Shown here piece after piece: positions 24,526 to 32,811 of a stretch of DNA of 64,000 bases. This stretch comes from UBA1479 sp048263775. Its GTDB lineage: Bacteria > Pseudomonadota > Alphaproteobacteria > Rhodospirillales > Casp-alpha2. The DNA is taken from the NCBI GenBank assembly GCA_048263775.1, contig JBLXDU010000006.1, forward strand, positions 62,001 to 126,000. The letters run 5' to 3'. The translations under genes were made by a program, and so were the position numbers. Position 1 is the stretch's first letter; the number at the start of each line of letters is the position of its first letter. The notes beneath the pieces were generated by a model. The model was not told the DNA's origin, ran no database searches, and saw nothing but the letters and a program-made list of their open reading frames with translations.

Positions 24526-27500
24526 CTATTCCGCCGGGGCGCGGCCCGGCTCGGCGCCTCCGGACGCCCCCTGGATCGCCTTGGTCGGGAACAGTCGGTC
24601 CAGGTAGATATAGACCACCGGCGTCAGGTAGAGCGTGATGACCTGCGACATCAGCAGGCCGCCGACCACGGTCAGGCCCAGGGGCGCGCGTGCCTCGCCG
24701 CCCTGGCCGAAGCCGACGGCGATGGGCAGGCTGCCCATGAGGGCGGCCATGGTCGTCATCATGATCGGGCGGAAGCGGATCAGGCAGGCCTGATAGATCG
24801 CCTCGTCGGGGCTCAGGTTGTCCTCGCGCTGCGCCGACAGGGCGAAGTCGATCATCATGATCGCGTTCTTCTTGACGATGCCGACCAGCATGATGATGCC
24901 GACGAAGCCGTAGAGCGTCAGCGGCATGTCGAAGGCCATGAGGGCGAGCAGCGCCCCCACGCCGGCCGCCGGCAGGCCCGACAAGATGGTCAGCGGGTGG
25001 ATGAAGCTTTCATAGAGAATACCCAGCACGATGTAGACGACGATGATGGCGAGGGCCAGCAGCATGCCCATGCCGGCCAGGGATTCCTGGAACACCTTGG
25101 CCGTGCCCTGGAAGCTGGTGGTCAGGGTCGCCGGCACCTGGATTTCACGTTCCAGCGCGTGGACCCGGTCGATGGCCGTGCCGAGGGAGACCTCGGGGGC
25201 GAGGTTGAACGAGATCGTGACGGCGGGAATCTGGCCCTGGTGGCTGATGGTCAGGGGCGATACGCCGCGGGTCAGGGTGGCGACGGCGGCCAACGGCACC
25301 AGTCGCTCACCGGGGGCCCGGATATAGAGCTTCTTCAGCGCTTCCGGGTCTTTCTGGAATTCCGGCGCGACCTCCAGGATCACCGCGTACTGGTTGGCGG
25401 CCGTATAGATGGTCGATACCTTGCGTCCGCCGAAGGCGTTGGCCAGCACGGCCTCGATCTCCTCGGCCTTGATGCCCATGGTTCCGGCGCGGTCACGGTC
25501 GATATCGACGACCAACGAGGGGCTGCGAATCTTGAGGTCCGTGGTCACGTCCTGGAAGCCGGGTAATTTGCCCAGTTCGGCGGCCATGACCTCGGCCCAT
25601 TTGTAGAGGGATTCCAGGTCCAGGTCCTGCAAGGTGTATTGGTATTGCGCGTTGGACAGGCGGCCACCGACCCGGATCGCCGGCGGGTTGCGCACGAAGG
25701 ATTTGATGCCGGCGACCTTGTTCAGCTTGCGCCGCAGATTCTGTACCACGTCGTTGATATTGGCATCGGGCCGCGCATGGCGCGGCTTCAGGCGCAGGAA
25801 CAACAGGCCCGCATTGTTGGTGATGCGGCTGCCGGCGGCCCCCACGCGCGACATGGTCGCGGCGACGTTGGGGTCGCTGTTGACGATGTCGGCGACCTCT
25901 TTTTGATAACGCTTCATGGCGTCGAACGACACGTCCTGGCCGCCTTCCGTATAGATGATCAGGCGGCCCGTGTCCTCGGCCGGCAGGAAGTCTTTCTGGA
26001 TTACGGCATAGAGGCCCCAGGTTCCGACCAGGGTGCCCAGGAACACGGCCAGCACGAATGGCTTGCGCTTCAGACACCAGAGCAGGGAGACGTCATAGCC
26101 GTGCAACATGGCGTCGAACGCGCGCTCGATCATCGCCATGAACCCGCGCTTTGGTTTTTCCGTGCCGTGGGCGGCGTCGGAAATCCAGCGGCTGCACATC
26201 ATCGGCGTGAGCATCAGCGATACGATGCCCGACACGATGATGGTGGCGCTGATGGTCATGGCGAATTCGTGCAGCAGGCGCCCGACCATGCCGCCCATGA
26301 ACATCACGGGAATGAACACGGCGACCAGCGACAGGGTCATGGACAGAATGGTGAAGCCGATTTCCCGCGAGCCCTTCAGCGCCGCCTGCATGGAACTCAG
26401 GCCGCGCTCCTTGTGACGGATGATGTTTTCCAGCATGACGATGGCATCGTCGACCACGAAACCGACGGACAAGGTGAGGGCCAATAGGCTCAGGTTGTTG
26501 AGCGAGAAGCCCATCACGTACATGACCGAGAACGTGCCGATCACCGAGATCGGCAGCGCGACGCTGGCGATCACCGTCGCCGCCAGATTGCGCAGGAACA
26601 GGAAGATCACCAGCACGACCAGGGCCGAGGCCAGCATCAGGGTGAATTCCACGTCCAGGATCGATTCCTCGATCGACTGGGCACGGTCGTACATGACTTC
26701 CAGGTTCACGGACTCGGGCAGTTGCTGGCGGAATACGGGCAGGATGTCGTTGATCTGCTTGACGATCTGCACGGTGTTGGAGCCGGGCTGGCGGTAGACC
26801 GCCAACATGATGCCCTGGCGGTCCCCGAAATAAGTGGCGACACGGGTCGCTTCGACCCCGTCGATGGCCTTGCCGATCTCCGACAGGCGCACAGGCGCTC
26901 CGTTGCGGTAGGCGACGATCAACTTGTTATAGGCGGCGGCGTTGCTCATCTGGCCCGTGGTCTTCACGGCGATGGCGCGGTCGGGGCCGTTCAGGGTGCC
27001 CGTGGGCTGATAGCTGTTGCCGCCGCGGATGGCCTGCTCGACCTCGCCGATGGCGATGCCGCGGGTGGCCAGGGCGTCCGGATCGACCTGGGCGCGCACG
27101 GCGAATTTCTGCTGACCCCAGATCTGCACCTGGGCGACGCCGCCGATGGTCGACAGCTGCTGCGCCAACATGGTTTCCGCGAACTCGTTGACCATGGAAA
27201 TCGGCAGCGTGTCCGACGACAGCCCTATGTAGAAGATGGCGAAGTCGGCGGGGTTGATCTTGCGGAACGACGGCGGGTCGGTCATGTCGTCGGGCAGGGA
27301 GCGGAGCGCCGTCGAAATCGCCGACTGTACGTCCAATGCCGCCGCGTCGATATTGCGGTCCAGATCGAACTCAAGGGTGATGCGGGACGTGCCGGACGCA
27401 CTGATCGAGGTCATGTTGCGCACCCCGGCGATGCGCGAGAACTGACCTTCGAGGGTCGTCGCCACGGCGGCGGCCATGGTTTCCGGGTTGGCGCCGGGCA

Positions 27501-27651
27501 GGGAGGCCGTGACCTCGATGGTCGGATAGTCGACGTTGGGCAATTCCGAGACCGGCAGACCGCGATAGGCGAACACCCCGAACAGGACAAGCCCCAGCAT
27601 GACAAGGGTCGTCATGACCGGCCTGCGGATGCACAGTTCCGACAAATTCAT
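24526..27651 (-). CDS. RND efflux permease, HAE1 type (MdtB/AcrB-like)
   Basis: The 1041-residue inner-membrane pump has the full RND length and layout: helix 1 (RRPVMTTLVMLGLVLFGVFAYRGLPVSELPNVDYPTIEV), a first periplasmic domain, helices 2-7 with the proton-relay VGFVVDDAIVMLENIIRHKERG, then the duplicated second half with VGIVKKNAIMMIDFALSAQRE. It pumps drugs or other hydrophobic compounds out across the envelope with its adaptor, encoded 64 bases upstream. No TolC-type outer membrane factor is in the cluster, so one encoded elsewhere is needed. MdtB/MdtC-like members are the closest in my recollection. Confidence 0.92.
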   Translation of the reverse strand: MNLSELCIRRPVMTTLVMLGLVLFGVFAYRGLPVSELPNVDYPTIEVTASLPGANPETMAAAVATTLEGQFSRIAGVRNMTSISASGTSRITLEFDLDRNIDAAALDVQSAISTALRSLPDDMTDPPSFRKINPADFAIFYIGLSSDTLPISMVNEFAETMLAQQLSTIGGVAQVQIWGQQKFAVRAQVDPDALATRGIAIGEVEQAIRGGNSYQPTGTLNGPDRAIAVKTTGQMSNAAAYNKLIVAYRNGAPVRLSEIGKAIDGVEATRVATYFGDRQGIMLAVYRQPGSNTVQIVKQINDILPVFRQQLPESVNLEVMYDRAQSIEESILDVEFTLMLASALVVLVIFLFLRNLAATVIASVALPISVIGTFSVMYVMGFSLNNLSLLALTLSVGFVVDDAIVMLENIIRHKERGLSSMQAALKGSREIGFTILSMTLSLVAVFIPVMFMGGMVGRLLHEFAMTISATIIVSGIVSLMLTPMMCSRWISDAAHGTEKPKRGFMAMIERAFDAMLHGYDVSLLWCLKRKPFVLAVFLGTLVGTWGLYAVIQKDFLPAEDTGRLIIYTEGGQDVSFDAMKRYQKEVADIVNSDPNVAATMSRVGAAGSRITNNAGLLFLRLKPRHARPDANINDVVQNLRRKLNKVAGIKSFVRNPPAIRVGGRLSNAQYQYTLQDLDLESLYKWAEVMAAELGKLPGFQDVTTDLKIRSPSLVVDIDRDRAGTMGIKAEEIEAVLANAFGGRKVSTIYTAANQYAVILEVAPEFQKDPEALKKLYIRAPGERLVPLAAVATLTRGVSPLTISHQGQIPAVTISFNLAPEVSLGTAIDRVHALEREIQVPATLTTSFQGTAKVFQESLAGMGMLLALAIIVVYIVLGILYESFIHPLTILSGLPAAGVGALLALMAFDMPLTLYGFVGIIMLVGIVKKNAIMMIDFALSAQREDNLSPDEAIYQACLIRFRPIMMTTMAALMGSLPIAVGFGQGGEARAPLGLTVVGGLLMSQVITLYLTPVVYIYLDRLFPTKAIQGASGGAEPGRAPAE

Positions 27652-27715
27652 CGTTCGTTCCGCGGCCTGTTCAGCCCGCTCCTTCCCGGGGCGCTGCGCG
27701 GGGCGATGGCCCCGG

Positions 27716-28933
27716 TCAGCCGCCCGCCTTGTCTGCGCCGCCGGACGTTGCCGGCGTCGCGTCGCCCGTTTTCTTCTCGCCCTTGGTTTTCTTGGTGCTG
27801 TCCGATTTGAACGTCACCTTGGCGCCCTTGAACAGGCGCAGTTGACCATCGGTGACGACCGTGTCGCCCGGCTTCAGGGCATCGCCGATGGCGACGAAAT
27901 CGTCGATCGACGGCCCCAGAACCACCGGCCGGGGCTGCACCGTCATATCGGCCGGATTGACGACGAAGACGTAATTGCCTTTCTGGCCGCTTTGCACGGC
28001 GCGTTCGGGCACCACGGCCGTATTCGCGATCGAGTCCATTTCGATAACGACGCGCACGAACTGTCCCGGGGTCAGGAACCCGTCGGCGTTGTTGAATTCT
28101 GCCTTCAGCAGGATCGTGCCGGTTTGCGTGTCGACGGCGTTGTTGATGAATACGACGCGGCCACGGGTCGGCGGGCGATTGCTGTCGGGCACGGTGGCTT
28201 CGACGGCCAGGGTCCCCTCGGCAAGCCGCCGCTTGATTTCCGCCAAATGCCCCTCGGGCACGGACAAGGCCGCCAGGATGGGATCGACCTGATTGATGAC
28301 GACCAGGGGTTGCTGGTCGTCGGCCTTGACCAGATTGCCGGCCTGGACCAGGACGCTGCCCGTGCGCCCGCTCAGCGGCGCGCGGACGGTCGTGAATTCC
28401 AGGTTCAGTTTGGCAAGGTCGACCGCCGCCTGGTCGGCGCGGATGGTCGCTGACAGGCTGTTCACGGCGGCCCGTGCTTCCTCGAACTTCTGCTGTGACG
28501 AGAAGCCTTTGCCGCTGAGCGACTGGTAGCGTTGAAAATCGCCCTGGGCTTTTTCCAGGTTGGCGCGGTCGCGGGCCAGATTGGCCTCGGCCTCGCGCAG
28601 GCGGGCTTGGAAGGGGCGGGCGTCGATGTGGAACAGGGGATCGCCCTTGGCCACGGTCTGGCCTTCGGTGAAGGCTGTTTCCATGATCTGACCGTCGACG
28701 CGGGAGCGAACGGACACCGTGGCCAGCGCCTGGATGGTGCCGATGGCGCGGATGGTGACCGGCATCGTGCGGGTCGTCACCTGGGTTACAAGGACTGGCG
28801 TCGGCGGTTTGCCGCCCGCTTTGGCCGCAGGTTTATCGGCGGCAGGCCCGCCAGCCAGCATGAAATAGGCACCTGTGCCGACCGCAATCAGCAGGACGCC
28901 AAGCGCCACGCGCCGAGACGAATACGTCTTCAT
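27716..28933 (-). CDS. RND efflux periplasmic adaptor (MdtA/AcrA-like)
   Basis: The 405-residue membrane-fusion protein has an N-terminal anchor helix (RRVALGVLLIAVGTGAYFML), a biotinyl-lipoyl half (VSVRSRVDGQIMETAFTEGQTVAKGDPLFHID), a coiled-coil hairpin at about 110-185 (ARLREAEANLARDRANLEKAQGDF), the second lipoyl half (VRAPLSGRTGSVLVQAGNLV) and a beta-barrel. The last 35 residues are a low-complexity Lys/Thr/Gly tail. It links the RND permease to an outer-membrane channel. The ATG at 28933 gives a proper anchor; an in-frame ATG at 28969 lies further out. Confidence 0.92.
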   Translation of the reverse strand: MKTYSSRRVALGVLLIAVGTGAYFMLAGGPAADKPAAKAGGKPPTPVLVTQVTTRTMPVTIRAIGTIQALATVSVRSRVDGQIMETAFTEGQTVAKGDPLFHIDARPFQARLREAEANLARDRANLEKAQGDFQRYQSLSGKGFSSQQKFEEARAAVNSLSATIRADQAAVDLAKLNLEFTTVRAPLSGRTGSVLVQAGNLVKADDQQPLVVINQVDPILAALSVPEGHLAEIKRRLAEGTLAVEATVPDSNRPPTRGRVVFINNAVDTQTGTILLKAEFNNADGFLTPGQFVRVVIEMDSIANTAVVPERAVQSGQKGNYVFVVNPADMTVQPRPVVLGPSIDDFVAIGDALKPGDTVVTDGQLRLFKGAKVTFKSDSTKKTKGEKKTGDATPATSGGADKAGG

Positions 28934-29103
28934 TGAATTTCGGTGGTTCCGTTCCCCTGAGGAAAGCACTCAGTAGATGCAAATATGACGGAAAATATTA
29001 GGACAAGCCGCAACTCTTGGCGAGCGGGCAATTGTAACGAATTGTATTCAACAAGGGAGGTGGAGTTGGGGGCGTTCGGGTGCACCGGAAACGCCGTCCA
29101 AGT

Positions 29104-30558
29104 TTACTTCGACAGCCGCAGTTCGGTCAGGTGATTGGCGACTTCGCGGAACACTGTCTGCAGTTCCGCCGCCCCCGGGGCCAAGTGATAATAGGGGGCG
29201 TCCGGGCCGCTCGCGACCTGCTTGAGGATGTTCTTCAGGTCTTCGTCGTTATTGGCGAATTGGATGACGTAGACGATGACGCCGTCGGCCTTGACGTTGC
29301 CCGCGAGGGCCAGCAGGCGACTGTTCATTTCGTCATGGGCGGTGCCACCCGTGCCCCAGGTGCCTTTGTAACCGTCGCCCGATCCGCCGACGTTCTCGCC
29401 GTCAGTCAACAGCACGATGGCCTGCTGGCGGCGGTAAGGAGGATCAGGGATTGCCTCGGTGAAGGGGGCTGACGGTTTCAGTACCCGCCAGGCCCAGCCC
29501 AGGCCCTGGGGAATGTTGGTCTGGCCCTGGGGCGAGGTCAGGGCGTCGATCTTGCCTTCGATGACGGCCTTGGAATGCTGCAGCGGCGTGATGCCGTGGC
29601 TCAGGCAGGGACCGCATTCGTTGCCGCCCACGGCCATGGTGCAATTGCTCCAGCCGGGCTGCGGATCGCCGTCCGGTCCGATGGGCTCCCAGGCGACCCA
29701 GTCCTTGTCCCCGATCTGGCCGAGGCCGAGCAGGGCGTCGCCGTCGTTGCCGTCGTCGCCGTCATCGGCATAGCGCTGAAACACACAGCCGGTCCAATCG
29801 GGACCAGGATCGTTCAGCAACGGTACGGGCGAGGCGTTGACCGTGAACACGCTGCTTTGCGCCGCCCCCGTTACTGGGTGCGCATAGGCGGCGACGGCGG
29901 TCTCGGTCGTCATGGCGGGATCGTAGGCCGTCCCGTCGATGGTCACGTTGACCTTGGAATTCCAGGGCACCAAGCCGATACCCAGAAGGTCCTTGTCCGG
30001 CGCTGTGCCGAACAGGATGCCGACCAGGGTCTGGGCGGCCGTGCGTGCCGCGGCGATGCGCGACCCGCCGCCGATGGCGCCCGACGTCATGGACCCGGAC
30101 ATGTCGATGGCCAGTACCACGTCCAGGGCGATCAGCTCGCGTTTGACCTGGGAGGAGGCGGACACGCTGACGTCCTCAAACCCCAGAATACGCATGAAGC
30201 TGGTTGGAACCACGGCCGAGGCGGTCAGCTCCAAGGTCTCGTTGTCGACGTCGGGGAACTTGAGTGGCCCGGTTACCATGGCGCCGAGATAGCCGGCCGG
30301 GAAGTTGGCATTGAAGAACATATCGATGTCGGCGTCGCGGGTCGGCAGAAAGAACGACCGTCCGCCGGCCAATGCCGCCGCGTCGAGGGCCGACGACAGG
30401 CGTGACTTGACCAGATAGGCACGGGCCACATCGGTGCCGATGCCGACGAAACCGATGACGGGAATAATGGCCAGCGCAAGGAAAACGGCGACGCCGCCGC
30501 GTCGGCAAGCGCCGAGGCGAGTTATTATTTTCAGAACATTTTCAATGAGTTGCGTCAT
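29104..30558 (-). CDS. tadG: TadG-like von Willebrand factor A protein
   Basis: The 484-residue protein has a TadE/TadG-like N-terminus (RRGGVAVFLALAIIPVIGFVGIGTDVARAYLVKSRLSSALDAAALAGG), one membrane helix and an exported part. The vWA domain starts at about 145 with the metal-binding MIDAS motif DMSGS at 152-156 and continues to the end (QQAIVLLTDGENVGG is the second MIDAS region). A loop at about 262-275 is Asp/Gly-rich (YADDGDDGNDGDAL), and four or five Cys lie around it. It may sit at the pilus tip or on the surface as an adhesin. It is divergent from flp and shares its A/T-rich control region. Confidence 0.82.
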   Translation of the reverse strand: MTQLIENVLKIITRLGACRRGGVAVFLALAIIPVIGFVGIGTDVARAYLVKSRLSSALDAAALAGGRSFFLPTRDADIDMFFNANFPAGYLGAMVTGPLKFPDVDNETLELTASAVVPTSFMRILGFEDVSVSASSQVKRELIALDVVLAIDMSGSMTSGAIGGGSRIAAARTAAQTLVGILFGTAPDKDLLGIGLVPWNSKVNVTIDGTAYDPAMTTETAVAAYAHPVTGAAQSSVFTVNASPVPLLNDPGPDWTGCVFQRYADDGDDGNDGDALLGLGQIGDKDWVAWEPIGPDGDPQPGWSNCTMAVGGNECGPCLSHGITPLQHSKAVIEGKIDALTSPQGQTNIPQGLGWAWRVLKPSAPFTEAIPDPPYRRQQAIVLLTDGENVGGSGDGYKGTWGTGGTAHDEMNSRLLALAGNVKADGVIVYVIQFANNDEDLKNILKQVASGPDAPYYHLAPGAAELQTVFREVANHLTELRLSK

Positions 30559-30584
30559 GTCAGGGGTTCCCTGTGCAGACGCAC

Positions 30585-30787
30585 TAATAGTTATAGAAAA
30601 ACAAGTCGGTCAATTGAAATGTTTGCATTAAACAAATAATAAAAATTAGATAAAATTTTATACAAATGTATAAATAAAGTATAGATTTATTGAATATAAA
30701 TAAAAATTTTGACTTATAACTTTAGGCATAGAAAATTGGGCATCGAGGTTCGCAGCGGACCACGAAGATTGTTTTAGGAGAGAAGCC
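30585..30787 (+). promoter_or_regulatory. A/T-rich control region of flp and the vWA gene
   Basis: The 229-base divergent interval contains 120 bases (30601-30720) with only 20 G or C, far below the surrounding composition. TTGACT at 30709-30714 could be a -35 box for flp, with AAAATT 17 bases on, but the -10 match is poor. The region ends in AGGAG before the flp start. A/T-rich DNA of this kind attracts silencing or bending proteins. Confidence 0.45.
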
Positions 30788-30967
30788 ATGAAGACCACGA
30801 TTACAAAACTGCTGAAGGATGAGTCCGGTGCCACGGCCATCGAATACGGCCTGATCGCCGCCCTGGTATCGGTCGCCGCCATCGGTGCCCTGACCACCAT
30901 GGGCGAGTCCTTGGAGACCATGTTCACTACCGTTTCCACCAAGCTCAACGAAGCCGTCGCCCCGTAA
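30788..30967 (+). CDS. flp: Flp-type type IVb pilin (major pilin)
   Basis: This 59-residue precursor has the Flp layout: a short leader, KDESGATAIEYGLIAALVSVAA with the Gly-Ala cleavage region and Glu at +5, a hydrophobic assembly helix, and a short tail ending in AVAP. CpaA should cleave after Gly14, leaving ATAIEYGLIAALVSVAA as the N-terminus of the mature pilin. AGGAG lies eight to ten bases before the ATG. It is the only Flp copy in the window and the first gene of the Tad cluster; its transcript may end or be slowed by the hairpin before cpaA. Confidence 0.93.
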   Translation: MKTTITKLLKDESGATAIEYGLIAALVSVAAIGALTTMGESLETMFTTVSTKLNEAVAP

Positions 30968-31207
30968 TCCGGCTCCGGCCGACCAACGGTAAAGACTGCC
31001 CTACGATCTCCATGTCCCTCCCCAGAACCCGCAAAGGGTTCGAACTTCGGGTCCTCAATTCCCCACGAAATCGGTCCCCCGGTTTCGCAGGGCTCGAAGG
31101 GGGAGGGGGCGGGGCCCCGGCCTGGAAAGGCCGAGATGACCAGCTCATTAGTTAGTCAATTTTCTTAACGAATAAATGAAGAAAGAGCAGCGCGTAACGT
31201 GAACCCG

Positions 31208-31236
31208 GGCGGGTGGCCGCACCCCAGCCACCCGCC
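31208..31236 (+). other. Stem-loop in the flp-cpaA interval
   Basis: GGCGGGTGGC at 31208-31217 pairs perfectly with GCCACCCGCC at 31227-31236 around a nine-base loop, in the 291-base gap between flp and cpaA. There is no T-run. It could protect the flp message from 3' decay or reduce expression of cpaA relative to the pilin. The rest of the gap has no gene I can support. Confidence 0.45.
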
Positions 31237-31258
31237 AAGTCGGAAAAGGCCCCAACCC

Positions 31259-31786
31259 ATGTCCCTTACGGCCGCCATTCATGCATTTCCCCTGGCATTA
31301 TTCACCGGTCTACTCGGCCTGGCCGCACTGACCGATCTTCAGGAATACCGAATTCCCAATTCTGTGACCCTGGCCGTCGCGGCCCTGTTTCCCGTCTATG
31401 CCCTGCTGCCGGGCGCCGGTGTCGATGTCGCCGGTGCGCTGGCCGTTGGCGCCGCGGTCTTGGCCGGGGGCACGGTGCTGTTCGCGTTGGGTGTGTTGGG
31501 GGGCGGCGACGTGAAATTGATGGCCGCCGTTAGTCTCTGGGTCGGCCCGTCGGCATGTCTCGATTTCATCCTCGTCACGGCATTGTTCGGGGGTGCCATC
31601 GCCCTGATTCAAATCTCGCACTGGCGTCTGGCCGTTGCCCAGGTTCTTGCCGACCGGGGGGAAACGGACGTCGCCCATACCTTGCTCGGCCGTGACGTGC
31701 CCTATGCCGTGGCCATTGTCGCCGCCACCTTCGTCACCATGCCGGTGCCGCCCTTGCTGGGCGCCACCCCGGCGCTGGCCGGTTAG
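31259..31786 (+). CDS. cpaA: Prepilin peptidase CpaA (A24 family)
   Basis: The 175-residue inner-membrane aspartic protease cleaves the Flp and TadE leaders. Both active-site Asp motifs are present: LAALTDLQEYRIPN at about 20-33 and the GGGDVKLM (GxGD) motif at about 82-89. Five or six helices fill the rest. The ATG at 31259 is chosen to start at the first helix; an in-frame GTG at 31199 has no support. It is the first gene after flp and is followed nine bases later by cpaB. Confidence 0.93.
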   Translation: MSLTAAIHAFPLALFTGLLGLAALTDLQEYRIPNSVTLAVAALFPVYALLPGAGVDVAGALAVGAAVLAGGTVLFALGVLGGGDVKLMAAVSLWVGPSACLDFILVTALFGGAIALIQISHWRLAVAQVLADRGETDVAHTLLGRDVPYAVAIVAATFVTMPVPPLLGATPALAG

Positions 31787-31795
31787 GAGGCTGAT

Positions 31796-32797
31796 ATGTC
31801 CCCGATCTCCCTACGCGGAATTCTGCTGATCATCGTGGCGTTGACGGCGGCCGCCGGTACGGCGCTGTTCGCCCGCAACTGGATCGCCCAACAGCAGGCA
31901 GCGTTCAAGGCCCGGCCGATGCAAACCGCCCCGGCCACGGAAACCCGCCGGGTCCTGGTCGCCAAACAAACCATGGAGGCCGGCCGTTTCGTGCGTGCCG
32001 AGGACCTGCGCTGGGCCGCCTGGCCCAAGGACGGTGTTGCCGAGGGCTATGTCGTCGAGGGCGAGGCGCCGAAAGGGCTGAAGCCCGCGCCGAATGCCGC
32101 CGACGGCGGAAAATCCAATACCCACGGCACGGCCGTATTCGACGGCGCCGTCGTGCGCACCCGCATCACGGCGGGTGAGCCGGTGACGGCGCTGAAGTTG
32201 GTGCAACCGGGTGAACGCGGCTTCCTGGCGGCGGTGCTGGCGCCCGGCAAGCGTGCCGTCTCCGTGCCCGTCAACGCGACCACGGGGATCGCCGGGTTCA
32301 TCTTCCCGGGTGACCAGGTCGACGTCATCTTCATCGGCCAGATGCGTCTGGAAACCCGGCGCGGTGATGCCGAAGGCAGCAAGGTGAAGAAGATCGAGTT
32401 TTCCGAAACGCTTCTGTCCGGTGCCCGCGTCATCGCCATGGATCAGAAGGTCGAGGCCGGCGACGGCCAGGCCAAGGTGGCAAAGACCGCGACCCTGGAG
32501 GTCACGCCCAAGCAGGCAGAAAAGGTCGCCCTGGCCCTGAAGATGGGCGGAGTCAGCCTGAGCCTGCATTCCCTGGCGCGCCACGATGTGGCGGAGACAG
32601 GCGATGACCGGTTCGCCGAAGTCGCCCGTACCGTCGGCGCTTTGAGCGGGGACGCGCCGCCGCAGGACCAGAGCGGCAGCTACACCCTTGAATTCGACAT
32701 CATGAGCATGCTCGGCGACAAGCGTTTCGGGCCGGGCGCGCGTGCGCGCGGAGTCAACGTGATCCGCGCCGACAAGGCCGAACAGGCCAACTTCTGA
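31796..32797 (+). CDS. cpaB: Flp pilus assembly protein CpaB (RcpC)
   Basis: The 333-residue protein has one N-terminal helix (RGILLIIVALTAAAGTALFARNWI) and a periplasmic part. SAF-like domains cover ETRRVLVAKQTMEAGRFVRAEDLRWAAWP and the RcpC core follows (LAPGKRAVSVPVNATTGIAGFIFPGDQVDVIFIGQ). It helps the CpaC secretin assemble or gate in the Tad outer-membrane channel. It lies between cpaA and cpaC with gaps of nine and fourteen bases. Confidence 0.93.
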   Translation: MSPISLRGILLIIVALTAAAGTALFARNWIAQQQAAFKARPMQTAPATETRRVLVAKQTMEAGRFVRAEDLRWAAWPKDGVAEGYVVEGEAPKGLKPAPNAADGGKSNTHGTAVFDGAVVRTRITAGEPVTALKLVQPGERGFLAAVLAPGKRAVSVPVNATTGIAGFIFPGDQVDVIFIGQMRLETRRGDAEGSKVKKIEFSETLLSGARVIAMDQKVEAGDGQAKVAKTATLEVTPKQAEKVALALKMGGVSLSLHSLARHDVAETGDDRFAEVARTVGALSGDAPPQDQSGSYTLEFDIMSMLGDKRFGPGARARGVNVIRADKAEQANF

Positions 32798-32811
32798 AAG
32801 GGCGGACGGTC

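Noticed and set aside
24472..25566. Long plus-strand frame under the RND permease
   Set aside because: Product is a low-complexity His/Gln/Gly/Arg sequence; the minus-strand RND gene is certain.
31040..31062. GGGTTCGAAC-like T-arm resembling a tRNA
   Set aside because: No matching acceptor, D or anticodon stems surround it; the flanks do not fold as a tRNA.
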